Shown here: positions 47,375 to 58,639 of the stretch, piece by piece
How positions within the stretch are numbered: the first letter of the stretch is position 1
Layout of the letters: every line of letters begins with the position of its first letter
Origin: Isoperla grammatica
Lineage: Eukaryota > Arthropoda > Insecta > Plecoptera > Perlodidae
Reading direction: 5' to 3'
Length of the DNA stretch: 64,000 nt
Assembly: GCA_945910005.1 (NCBI GenBank)
Contig: OX246738.1
Span: 20,221,458 to 20,285,457, forward strand
Made by a program: the position numbers and the translations under genes
The notes under the pieces: model-generated
Databases searched by the model: none
What the model saw: the letters and a program-made list of their open reading frames with translations, nothing else
What the model was told of the DNA's origin: nothing

Positions 47375-48500
47375 CTTGTCACAATCAAATTAAGAATCAA
47401 GAAGAAGATGAAGAGTAAAATACCGTCCATTTGCATTCTGAATCAAAAGATAAAATAAAATAGGATCACTAGGATGGACCTGTGAATTTACATTAAATAT
47501 ATGCCCTTAGATAATTTAGCTTTCCTCAAGAATTTATAATCGTTGTATTCATTAAAAAACCCTTCAGATCAAAAGAAAAGCTACTAAAGAATCATGAAAG
47601 TAGAACGAACACGCTAAATAATTACTTAATAACCAATCAGCCAGATCAATTTACTCTGTAACAACAGAAAATCATATTTTTTTGCAACAACGATTCGTTT
47701 TGTTCGTAATAATAAGTTAACACTGGGCATACAAGTCATCATTGTAGTCATAATTATTCCGGGGTAAAGGTTGAACAATCGAATGTGTAATTCTTAATAG
47801 CCATTGAATATCTTAGATTTTAAAGAAGTACTCTTCAAAATATAATTTTACTAGATGACCACAAACACGAACAGTTAGGACTGGAAAATCAATATAATGA
47901 ATAATTGTTTGACACCTCTAAAGCTCTGGCTACTCGTTTATAAGGTATTGTTGTCCGTGTTGCTATTTGGTTATGTCTTTGACAGTCATTGTTTGCTACA
48001 CAATGGGTCTCATGCACGGGCCTTATATACACACTGGGTCTTGGTGCTTATAAACAAATTTGGCTCCTACTATGGCCGCAACGCGCATTGTGTGAATACA
48101 ACCAATACAACCTCCTACCTACAATATGTATTTAGTAAATATTTTTTTAGAAATTACTATTTTTGAATGCACACCATCTATACCCGATGTGATAACCATG
48201 GTGCAATTAGTGTATTTGAATAGTGTAAAGGAATGACAAAGGGTTATATCATTGTATTTTATTGTGATGTGTTTTATTTCATAACTTAGTACTTTATATC
48301 TGTATTGATATCGTCAAGCTGAAAACTAGTGATTGGGTATAAGGATAACAACAATGTAGCAAAATTAATTGTACAGGTGCATAAGAGAATTTAAAATGAC
48401 AGTAGTGGAACTAAGTATTAGTAATATTAGTTATGTATCAAGAAATTAGATTACATTTGAAAAGTGGCAAAGTGAAGATAAATACATGTTTAGGCATATG
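47375..48500. other. AT-rich spacer
   Basis: An 89-codon forward frame at 47,897-48,166 begins with a hydrophobic segment but has no recognisable domain or exon context, so it is not called as a gene. Nothing else is seen. Confidence 0.4.
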
Positions 48501-48504
48501 ATAG

Positions 48505-48645
48505 AGTGATTCTGAACGCTCGCCTTATAACTTGAGAAACCTCGGAACAACCTTTCGTCAGGATTGACGGTGACCGGCATCAAGCATATGAACTCCTGGA
48601 TTAGAATCTACCGTTCTCCGCTGAGCCACTTCTGTCGGTAATAAA
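48505..48645 (-). mobile_element. tRNA-derived SINE, reverse, truncated
   Basis: The reverse strand carries the A-box TGGCTCAGCGG (complement at 48,618-48,628), identical to that of the 36,528 SINE. A degenerate B-box (AGATTCTAATCC) follows, then GGTCACCGTCAATCCTGACG, AAAGGTTGTTCCGAGG and TTATAAGGCGAGCG, matching the body order of that SINE. The 3' half and tail are missing. Confidence 0.65.
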
Positions 48646-48649
48646 GACG

Positions 48650-49220
48650 TTTATTTACTACTTTCAAACAGTCAAAATAATTGTTACTTTATATGTTAAT
48701 AAATAAATAATTAACAGTCTAAACTTACTAGCACTGGAGTAATCATGATAAACGTTTACTCTGGATAGGACTTGATCGCCTTTTAGTCGAATGGTTCTAC
48801 GATGGCACATTGAGTACTTACAATAATCTTCCAACTAGGCTAATCGCGACTTACGAACTAAAATAGCACGGAAGGAGTTATGTGTACACGGATGCTTCTT
48901 AAAGCTCTTAAATAATAAATGTTTCCTGTATATTGCTCTATCTTTCATCCACTCTCTTTGGACTATAAAAGTCGGCAATAAGTGGCCTCTTAGCAGATGT
49001 CAGATAGTTTAATAAATGGCAAATATTTCCATTATTCCGTTGTATTTCCACCAATGACATTATTTGGAGTTATGTCTCAACACTACACGCGGTCTGTAAA
49101 AACAAATCAGGCCTCGTTTATATCACCTACTAAAGTGGAGTTTACAATAGTACAGCCACGCTCTCATGTATCGTGTGACGAGTAAAGCAACAGATAACAT
49201 GGAGAGACGCCGAGGCAGTC
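48650..49220. other. AT-rich spacer
   Basis: No gene recognised. The only frame of note, 62 codons at 48,997-49,185, is unsupported. Confidence 0.45.
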
Positions 49221-49223
49221 TGG

Positions 49224-49377
49224 GAGTGAGTGAGTGAGTGAGTGAGTGAGTGAGTGAGTGAGTGAGTGAGTGAGTGAGTGAGTGAGTGAGTGAGTGAGTG
49301 AGTGAGTGAGTGAGTGAGTGAGTGAGTGAGTGAGTGAGTGAGTGAGTGAGTGAGTGAGTGAGTGAGTGAGTGAGTGA
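49224..49377. repeat. (GAGT)38 microsatellite
   Basis: About 154 bp of essentially perfect tetranucleotide repeat. Read on the reverse strand it gives an LTHS repeat peptide in frames that are open only because the repeat lacks stops. No gene is inferred. Confidence 0.98.
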
Positions 49378-49379
49378 AA

Positions 49380-50345
49380 TAAGTGTGGTAGGAGACAAAT
49401 TACTCCCACCTAGGTTTACAATGATCACATATATGTGGTTGTTTTGTTCGTGCACTATTTCACTATTACGTTGTTTCAATCGATTATGTCCATTGAACTT
49501 GAAGAGATGCATAGGATTGTAAAAACCTAAATCTTGCTAAGTTGTATTTTGTCAAGCATTTTAGCAGAGAATTTTTGCCTAGCTTTAAAAAGCTTTGTTT
49601 TCAGTATTCATACACAAAAATATTCGCGTTATTCATACATATTAATTGATTATACTTTATTGCAGTACGCACATGCGTATTTTAGTAAACCAAAGCACTT
49701 ATGAGCGCTCATACCCGCATGTTTTCACCCATAGACTTTACTTTGTTGCAAACAAGTATACATACGTAATAACAGTCGTTATTCTGACAGGAAAGACTGA
49801 TTTATTTTATTATATTGACAGCTGTACAGCGGTTGATTCACTGATAGGTGATACCTTATCACAAAACACACTCAGCTTGACAAGAATTATCACCGTTATC
49901 CTCCAATGTGCGACTGTGCGCTGTGGTATGTGACAGACCACAGCCGAGCCTACTTGTCACCATTAGCATGACATACCCATGCATCCGTATTATTTTCAAA
50001 CATAACTTATGTTTTAATCATAATATACGCGTGAAAGCGACAACCGAGGGAATTTCTGTTCATAGATATCATTGAGCTGATGGAAGTATTGTCTGAATTT
50101 AAATTTTATACGAGATGTGAAAGGTATATATTGTTTAAATTAATCTAGTGTGTCATTATGATTTGTTATTGTGTAACGTTTGTCAATATTTGTCTAAGTT
50201 GGACTGTTTTTTTCAAATGCAAATTAACAATAAACATTAGCGTAATTTGACATCGTTCTATAAACATTGAGTATGCTTACATTGTAAAGCAATATTTGAC
50301 GTCCGCCAATAAGGAAGATTGTTTGTGTTGGTATAGCAAACTAAA
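49380..50345. other. AT-rich spacer
   Basis: The 95-codon forward frame at 49,646-49,933 shows no domain. No repeats or elements seen. Confidence 0.4.
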
Positions 50346-50347
50346 CA

Positions 50348-50535
50348 TTAACCCTTAGAGTGCGGGCACTAAGAACCAGCTTACTGATATCCGGCGCGGG
50401 AAGACGGGGTTATTTTATTGAGGAAAACGGAACACTGGCAAGCTGGAACTTGCTTCTATTGCGCATAGTGATACTTGAAAACATGGTAACATTCAAGACG
50501 TAGTTTAGCGCTGGCAACCATCGCAGGTAAGCAGA
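50348..50535 (+). mobile_element. Possible piggyBac-like terminus
   Basis: TTAA at 50,348-50,351 is followed by CCCTTAGAGTGCGGGCAC and a GC-balanced stretch (CCGGCGCGGGAAGACGGGG). TTAA plus CCCTT is the usual start of piggyBac-type elements, which duplicate TTAA. No matching inverted end was found nearby, so this is either a truncated end or coincidence. The stretch ends near ATCGCAG followed by GTAAGC, a good donor sequence. Confidence 0.25.
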
Positions 50536-50622
50536 TTTCTTTGTGCGTGCACCCTTACGCAGTATATACTGTTTGTTCTAAATTCAAATTTGGTTGCACT
50601 CATTGATTCATATATATCTGAC

Positions 50623-50780
50623 ATATCGATCTTTGATTGGTTGTCGCTCACTCGTCGATGGTGTTTGGAGTCCACAAGATTGGTTTAGTCGCTTTAAATT
50701 ACAGTCCCCTACTAAAAATCAGTCCTGTTACTGCTGAGTGGGTACAATCTAAATGTGAATTTATTTATTTTTATTTTATG
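50623..50780 (+). repeat. Dispersed repeat family A, longest copy
   Basis: Contains ATATCGATCTTTGATTGGTT, CGCTCACTCGTCGATGGT, GTTTAGTCGCTTTAAATT, CAGTCCCCTACTAAAAATC and CTGAGTGGGTACAATCTAAA, joining the parts seen separately at 6493 (reverse) and 61,584. It ends in a TTTA-rich tail, so the family may be a short retroelement read in this orientation. Confidence 0.75.
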
Positions 50781-50867
50781 CTGCTCTAATGTCAAAATTA
50801 GATGTGTTCGGTGGAGTGTGTATCAACAATACCAAGTGTTAAGGTTAACAATGTCTACTCTTACGCA

Positions 50868-50980
50868 TGACTGATAGTGATGATGTGACTGATAGTAATG
50901 ATGATGCAAATCAGTTTAGTTACTGAGTGGGTAGACTCTAAATGTGAATTTATTTTATTTATTTTATTTATTATGTCGGA
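50868..50980 (+). repeat. Family A 3' end plus short direct repeat
   Basis: From 50,908, AAATCAGTTTAGTTACTGAG, TGGGTAGACTCTAAATG and a (TTTA)n-like tail repeat the 3' part of the preceding copy, so two partial copies lie in tandem about 175 bp apart. Just before them is a two-copy 18-bp repeat (TGACTGATAGTGATGATG). Confidence 0.65.
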
Positions 50981-50984
50981 GTTT

Positions 50985-52730
50985 AGTCCTATAATTTTAT
51001 TTAAAATTATAACGAATTCATATTTTTATACTTGAAATTTTTAACCATGGACAAATTGTCTTATTATTTTAATGTTAGTAATTCTGTATCATGTTATTAA
51101 TTATGATGCGGAATTTACTATTCATAATCGCATTATTCGCCACATAGTGTTTCTAGACCAGCTATAGAGCTGCAATGTTTGTTAATTACTAAACTAATAA
51201 CGATGCGCCAAACGTGACTGTTCCTATTTGCTTATTATTTTCGAAATTATACTTAAATTAATTCGATTCGTCTCGCTAATAAGCAATCATATTAATCCAT
51301 TGATTAGCCCACCACACGAAATATTGTTTCATACAAAATGTCATGTTTCGAAATAGTTTACTCTCACACTTGTGTGTGTACACTCGCCATATATGGACAC
51401 TGGGCACCACATTATTACTCTTACCTACAACTGAATATGTGTTACAACATGTAGGTTCTGTTTCCTATTCAAAATAAGGTATGTCCCCAAACTAAGGGTT
51501 TGGTTTTAATAGTCAATACATTCGTGTGCGTTCTGTTACGTATATACATCAATGTTCTTCTCAATTTCACAACTTTGTAAACGTTTTTACCAAATTTGAA
51601 CCCTACTTATTTGCTGTGCCGTGTTTGATTATAATATACTTTCAAAATAAAGTTAATTAAAACTGTTGTGAAAAAATTTACTTTTCAAAAGTTGAATGTT
51701 GACCTTTTAAACTTTGTGTTTTCTGTGGTTAAAGCAAACGATAATTTCTTCCTGGAATATGGGGTTAGCGAACGCTTGAGGGTCTTGACAAGTGACTTAA
51801 AACTTTCTTTACCCTTAGTATGAAATCCGACTTTAGCAAACGTGAAGAAGGGAACAATCCATGCTTACCCATCTTCACAGCATAGCCTTACGCATCCAAT
51901 TATCGTTTTTTGGACTGGTAACAACTAATTTTTCATGTACAATTTATTTTCTTCCCTGTGGCCCAACTTTGATTTGATTTGATTATCAGTTACATTGACC
52001 TAGATCAATATAATATATCGTTTTTTTATTTTATTTTTATTTGAAGGTATTAGTTGAATTTTATGGCAAAAAATAAAATTATCTATTTACAATTAATATG
52101 ATCCTGAATTTTACGTATGGTCTTTTCACCTCTTGCATTGAGACAAGTAAACCGAGATTAATGGCTTGTTTTGTGTAGAAGGTACGAGAGAAAATAGAAA
52201 TTATGTTTGTTATTTATTATCTAATATTTTAATTCAATAAAAAAGATATAGGAATAATCATTAGCCACATTTCTGAATAACGAAACATAAAACATAAAAT
52301 AATTACAGAACCCATTGGACTTATGCACAGTGTAGTTAGTAAGTTCTTAAAAATAGTCAACGTGCAGGCAACTGCATTCTTTTCAGACTCGTCAATGAAA
52401 CTGTCAAACATGAGCTTGAATTGCAGTCAACACTGACTTATAAAAGTTTCTTGAGAATATGCCAAAACATTCATTTCGTCTACACGTTACTACTTCTTCT
52501 TTTTATAAAGTGCATCATTTTTGGGATTTCATTAGCAGGTAACATTTCAGTACACACGAATACTTACTTTTTCGAGGTATTGTTTGTGATTAATTACCTA
52601 ATGAACATATTAAAAGGAAACATAAGAAATCTAAACTCCGACTAGAAATTAAGTCAGAACTTTTACTCTTTTGCCAGCTGCTGTCTTAACCACTGCACCG
52701 CTACGTAAAACGTCAAACGCTAGATTTCTA
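50985..52730. other. AT-rich desert
   Basis: No gene or element recognised. At 52,538/52,539 a T-rich stretch ending ATTAGCAG is followed by GTAACA, a weaker juxtaposed acceptor/donor than the one at 44,714. The stretch near 52,675 (CTTAACCACTGCACCGCTAC) resembles a reverse-strand SINE A-box region. Confidence 0.35.
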
Positions 52731-52734
52731 CTTG

Positions 52735-52965
52735 GTAACACACAGGTTTGATTTCGCCCTCCAACAATCATGATTGAAGATATTTTTGTATTAATTCCAA
52801 TAGTCCTGTATTACAGGACTATTGGAATGGGGCTACGGCACTCGCACATTCCTAACAACTATCCAAACACCCTAAAACGCAGTCAGTCACTTGAGAGTGA
52901 TACGTCATGTAACACGTGCGTGAACCTTACAACAAGGAATCGTACAATAACAAATAATAATAATT
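52735..52965 (+). mobile_element. Diverged tRNA-derived SINE containing a perfect palindrome
   Basis: CAGGTTTGATTTCGCCCTCC (degenerate B-box), AATCATGATTGAAGATATT, AACTATCCAAACACCCTA and CAGTCACTTGAGAGTGATAC follow the same order as the body of the SINE at 36,585-36,780. The tail is AATAATAATAATTATTATT. Within it, 52,794-52,828 is a perfect inverted repeat with 17-bp arms (ATTCCAATAGTCCTGTA) and a one-base loop. Confidence 0.6.
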
Positions 52966-52969
52966 ATTA

Positions 52970-55835
52970 TTTTTGTTGTATTCTGATTGTAAATTTTGTG
53001 TTCTTTTCATTACTGCACCAATTCTGCTACCTTTGAATTTGTGTTAACAAGACATTTTGTGTGATAGAAAAGTATGCAGATTTACGGTGCTATGACTCAA
53101 CTCTGGGATAAGCAATATTGATGTATCAGAATTAATTACTAGAAAGGATTAGATTTTTTTAATGTTGGGTTTCCACGAAAATTCTTTCTCCCTAGTTAGT
53201 AATTCTTGGTTAATTCTACATTTTTCCCAACGTTAATGGTTTGTAATTTTGATATTTTAATTCTTTATAAACTGAAAAGTTAGAACTAGATTTTTATTTT
53301 ATTCACTCGTAACGTACAGCATCTTGCCAGGGACTGTACCCCACCTAGTGAGCCACGTGGTCTGCGTGTATGCGCGACAAATCTGTTTTGCCTTGTTCTA
53401 ACATTGTGTGGCTTGATCGCCTCAAATCAAAAGATTTGCAGGATATATTTGTATTTCTAAAATATTATATAAAACTAACCAACTATATCTATATCTACCT
53501 ACATCTATATATACTTATGTCTAACTATATCTAACTATATCGAATTAAAAATCTAACCTGTGTTACCAAATTTAGTAGGTATCACCAATAATAAGATTAA
53601 TCTAAATTACACCAAATTATTTAAGGTTAGGTTATTATTTCTTTTGGGAACCCCATGGCCATTAAAAAGAATGTTTTTCCCAACTGGGACTAAAACTCCG
53701 TATCATGAACTAACAAGGCCAGAAAACCCCGTGTAGTAATACATGTCTTTACGCTCTATATCTCAAACGGCTTAACGCATATTTAAGGAAGTTTTTTGAC
53801 TGCGGTTCGAGGGGGCGGGGGTGTGGCAAGTAGGAGTTGTAGTGGTAGTTAAGAGGTTTATAGCAGTGAAGTGACATGGTTCGGTTACGTGTTTTTAAAG
53901 TTTGTACTTTTAGGGTGTACACGTACAACTTTCTAGATTACCAAACATTTATCTTATTCGGTTTAATTGTTATAGAATGAAAATAAAACGTTTTTGAGCC
54001 AATACAACGTTGCTGACAATCATAGAGATTGATGTACTAAACGTGCCATATGGATTGAATGCATCAGCGACCGACGGATATTTCAGACCTGGGCATATTT
54101 TGGTGGCACGAACACCAGGAAACGGGCGTCTCACGAGTTTTGTTTCATTGATTTGATTTGATTTAGAAAATGAATACGAGACAAATTTAGAAATATAACA
54201 CGTGGGTATGAACTATTACATTTGGAGCTGCACTAAACAACTTCAGTGTTTAAATATTTTTAAATATTTATTTTCTGAATAGGAACAATATTTTTATTTA
54301 GAATTATTTTATTTATTTTATTTACATTGTATTATTTTAGCTCACAAGACAAAAGTTGTTAAATTTTAAATAAACCAAAACCAAAAACTTTGTTTTTTGA
54401 AGAAATAATTTGAATGGAAACACCAGACAATCAATAAAACTTCATAATCACAATTTTCATTCTTCGAGCTGACAATTATGTATAGACCTATACGCATTAT
54501 GATCTTCTTTCTATGTAAGGTTATATATTCGGTATTCCTAACGTTTCCACGATTTGTAAATACGTATGTATAGTTTGTTTTTGTAATTATATCTTCATTT
54601 ACACCATAAGGTAATTTTGATACGTTATACTTCTTGATTATCTACGTATACATAGTGGTGTTATTTTCTTCCAAATGTGTAGGGATAAATCGCCCTTTTT
54701 GTTGAATTTTCCAAGATTACACTTCCCGTATAATATGTTAGATAACGTGTTCCAGAACAGTACTGGCTGATATCTAAATACTCGGGTTTGTTTCATGGAT
54801 TTTAAAATATTAATTATACTAAATAGTAAATCCGATCGAGCAACTTGATTTTTATGTTTTATCACTTAGGTTGAATTTGGTCTCGTTATTTTTTGTCGTA
54901 CTTTTGGTCGTAGGTAGACATCTTCCATTGATGCCGAAGTCCATTGATGCTATTAGGTACTACGAACTTATTCGCACTTAGAAGCTGAAAATTAATGTTT
55001 TAACGAATATTATATTTTTCATTCGTTGTATACTATTAAAAAAACTAATCATGAACTATGTATTCACTGTTAGTTTAATAAATCATGTTGATTTATTATA
55101 TAATTGGGTTTGGTTTACCATAGCAGATGCAAATATTTTAAAATAATTCAAAAATTCACGTCGTGTGTGTATTATGAAAATAAAGTTATGTTTATATTCA
55201 AATCTCATATTAAGATCATGATTAATGTCCTAGGGTGGTTCACATGTATCCTTTGTTTTGCACACATGCAGTAGTTTATTGAAAGCCACAACTATAACTA
55301 TTGGTTTCATTCGCCAGTGTAACAACCACGTCCATCTTGAATGGTATAGATGGAATGGACTATGAAGTGCCTGGATTGTGTAAAACATATAGATAGACAA
55401 GAAGGCCTGGAAAGGCAAGCTGGATCATTTGACTTGAATGCTCAAATTGATCGAAAATAGAAACACACTTGTAAAGAAGTAAAATGCAAATTTTAGTGAC
55501 GTTTCTTTAAAAGCTCCTAACTGAAAACTTCCATCTCATCATAAACGAATTGAGATATTGCAACATGAACGAGTGCGAAAAATAAAAATGGAAATACACC
55601 CATAAGTTATTCTCTGTAACAACTACTCTTTCACATTTGCATGACAGAAAGCAAAGATGTGTTGAAATAACGCTTTTGATACGTCAGACCGACCGTTGTA
55701 ATCGAAGACACTGTGCCAATAGCAAAATTCTTCGTACGAGTTCGTAGCGCAAGAACTTTGTTGATAAAAAATTCATCCACATTGTCGTGGATATATATCT
55801 GCATTGCATCTTTGTGTTCATTGTGGGCTGAGTAA
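52970..55835. other. AT-rich desert
   Basis: A degenerate CTATAT/CTAACTATAT tract lies at 53,485-53,545. A GC-balanced patch near 53,330-53,400 (CACCTAGTGAGCCACGTGG) and the 55,230-55,440 block carry no recognisable coding potential. Confidence 0.4.
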
Positions 55836-55840
55836 CTGCG

Positions 55841-56105
55841 GTAGGTGCGGGCTGGCGAGTTCTTTGAATGTTCTTCTGTTTTCTCTAATCTATGCTGATG
55901 GTCCTACTTTATATGATCTTATTCTAGAGCGATTCGTGCGGGGTGACAAAGTCTAAGGATATTCTTCTGTTTTCTCTATAGTCTATGCTGACGGTCCTAC
56001 TTGATATGGTCTTATTCTAGAGCGATAGGTGCGGGGTGGCGAGGTCTAAAAATATTATTCTATGTTATCTAGTCTATGGTGACGGTCCTAGTTTGGATGA
56101 TGTTA
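55841..56105. repeat. About 93-bp tandem repeat, 2.8 copies
   Basis: Units start near 55,843, 55,936 and 56,029 with GGTGCGGGGTGGCGAGGTCT or a variant. They continue with ATTCTTCTGTTTTCTCTA, GTCTATGCTGACGGTCCTAC and ATGGTCTTATTCTAGAGCGA. Copies are about 85-90% alike by eye. The opening 20-mer recurs, with one change, inside the LINE remnant at 43,540-43,560. Confidence 0.85.
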
Positions 56106-56109
56106 TCAT

Positions 56110-58110
56110 CCAATGAAACAGTTATCGATCATGTATTTAGTGTGTGCGCTCAACTAACACATACCCAGATGTTAAATGCTAGCCCGGTTGTCTTGCTGTA
56201 AGAATATACACATGGTAAATTGGATATCTGGGTTAAATTTATATTATTCTTTGGACATTTGTTTTCTTGTGATTACACAATAGGGAACACGCGTATGAAA
56301 ATTTAAATCGATTTTTAAATACCTTGTATCTCATTTAATAATTTTGTGTTTTTGAATTTTGAAAAACGGATCAGTCTACGCCTCAAAATAATTGGTTTAG
56401 TAACGATAAATAAAAGTGCGCGAAAAACGAGCAGCCGCCATGTAGAGTGGATTTGACGTCATGGTTTTGTACTGTGTACGCTCACCGCCTCAGCGATTGG
56501 TCTGTTACGCCACGTCTACAGAATCATTGCGTCACAGCCACCTGTACGCGTTTCAGATCCCCGAGCTTAAACTTCAATAAATGCGACCACATTAAACCTA
56601 TTTAAAAAATTCTTTTTTACTTGGGACTTGCATTAATATACTTTTTGTATCTGATACTATTAAACTTAGTGTTTGGTTTAACCAAAAAAATCGTACGCGT
56701 ATTGCCTATTCAAAACCGTTTATTTACGTTTAAATGAAAATGAAAAACAAAAATCCACAACAACTTCGTGGATGCTGTCGTCATAGATTAGTAAGGCTTG
56801 GCAAACTAAATGTCAGTATTTGAAAACGTCACCCGCTGATTGGCTCCGACTCACTTAGCTACGACGTTGGCATGCACAAGGTTGCCGTGGAACCATTTTA
56901 CTCTTAATAGTTGCATGCGTAAGAACCGAGGCAAAAATGTGAGTTACTTTGCTTCAATATTGTTCTAGCTTCCATTTGTAAATAAATTTGCTTGATTTAC
57001 GTCTATTGACAAGCTCTGTGTGTAGCATTTGTGCAATTCCACGACTAACATGACTTGCTTGAAGATTCGTTCAATGTTTAATGCTGTCCCTTGTAGCTAG
57101 TTGTTCTAATTTATATCCTAATTTCAACGCAAATACTAGAGTAACATACACTCGCGAAAGACATATTTTGTTTGCTTGTACATCCTTAAAATTATTGCAA
57201 CAACTCTCGAGGGTCCCATGACTAGAGAATTGAATTCTCTGCTTTATTCTCTCTCTACTTAACTCCGGCGAATATTGTCTATTTTCTTAAATGGTTTTAA
57301 TCTGCGAATGTTCTTGTCAAAGTTTGTCTCAAAAAGGAATACTTTCACAAGCAGATAATATTAACATTCTCTAGATTATTCTACCCTTGAGATATGCATT
57401 GAACAATATCAGACGTCTGCGTTTTGTTGCAAGGAATATTTATTACAAGATGCAGAAGATTTCTCGCGCATACATGAATAGCAATTAGAGAGAAACTAAT
57501 TGTCACATTTATATATTGAAGCTCTTAATTAAAAGTTTATTTCAAATATTGACGAACACAACAATTAAAATAAGATCTATTTCATTTAAACCGTGCTTGC
57601 TCATTGACTTTCCTTTTTCAACAGTGGCGTGTTTGGTTTGTTAACGATGCCATTCGATTTTGCAAGAGATAATATGCGCGAGTGTATGTGATTGTATTTT
57701 GTTTGATGTGGTTATATATTTAGGCTTTGAATCATGTCTTTTCTCTCACTAGAAGTATTCTTTGAACAATAGCAAACAAAGCAAAAATACCCATCAAAAA
57801 TAAAAACACATCATTGAGTTATCAACATCAGAAAATTTTGCAGTACAAGGAAATACATTTAGATACGTGTGTTTCAAAGAATTTTCTGTTGTGGACATTT
57901 CTTAAACCCATTGTGAATATAGAGAATACATGAATACAAGGCGTCTCGTTTATTCTTCCTGTGCTTATTGTCCTCAAAGTAGACAAAGGAAAGACACATG
58001 TGCCAGTCTCGTGAAAGCAGGACGAACAAGCACGGTGCAAGGTTTTGTGTATCTTGGTGTTTGGTAGAGCTGCGTCTCAACGAGGTAGGTTATGTTTCTC
58101 AAGAGTGGAT
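56110..58110. other. Spacer with CRE/CCAAT-bearing patch at 56.4-56.9 kb
   Basis: A patch of raised GC holds a CRE palindrome TGACGTCA (56,454-56,461), a reverse CCAAT box (ATTGG, 56,496) and another GATTGGCTCCG at about 56,838. This would fit a promoter or enhancer, but no transcript features can be placed. The remainder is AT-rich. Confidence 0.35.
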
Positions 58111-58124
58111 AAAATGTCTTCTAA

Positions 58125-58300
58125 TTAGACGCCTGAGTGCGCATGCGCGGGCGCCCCTGTGACTTATGACTGTAATCCACCCGGTGACGTCATCGGCTCA
58201 TCTAACACTTGTACACACATCCTCAATCTAGGCCAGCCGAGCAGCAACCGACGGCTAATTTGTATTGTGTTTCAGAATACCACACACTACATTAAGTTTA
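58125..58300 (+). promoter_or_regulatory. CpG-rich promoter-like block, NRF1 site plus CRE
   Basis: TGCGCATGCGCG at 58,138-58,149 is a perfect NRF1 (insect Erect wing) consensus palindrome, followed by GGCGCCCC. 36 bp beyond is the CRE palindrome TGACGTCA (58,185-58,192). CpG density is high for this window. Such NRF1 plus CRE spacing is typical of TATA-less housekeeping-type promoters. The T-rich TTGTATTGTGTTTCAG at about 58,259 could serve as an acceptor on the forward strand. No gene body is recognised on either side. Confidence 0.35.
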
Positions 58301-58399
58301 TTCGTTGCGCACAAAGACAGGTTAACCGTTTATTGGAATCGTGAGGAACATCCTACTGCAGGATGTACAGGTCTGGAATAAGACCTATTTGTTGGTTGC

Positions 58400-58637
<238 letters not shown>

Positions 58638-58639
58638 GA

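Noticed and set aside
47897..48166. Small membrane or secreted protein gene
   Set aside because: The hydrophobic start is common in T-rich random frames; no exon context, conservation evidence or family resemblance.
49123..49512. Reverse frames with LTHS repeats
   Set aside because: These come entirely from the (GAGT)n microsatellite.
50515..50540. CGCAG/GTAAGC as a recursive splice site
   Set aside because: Good donor but the upstream sequence is purine-rich, so it is not an acceptor.
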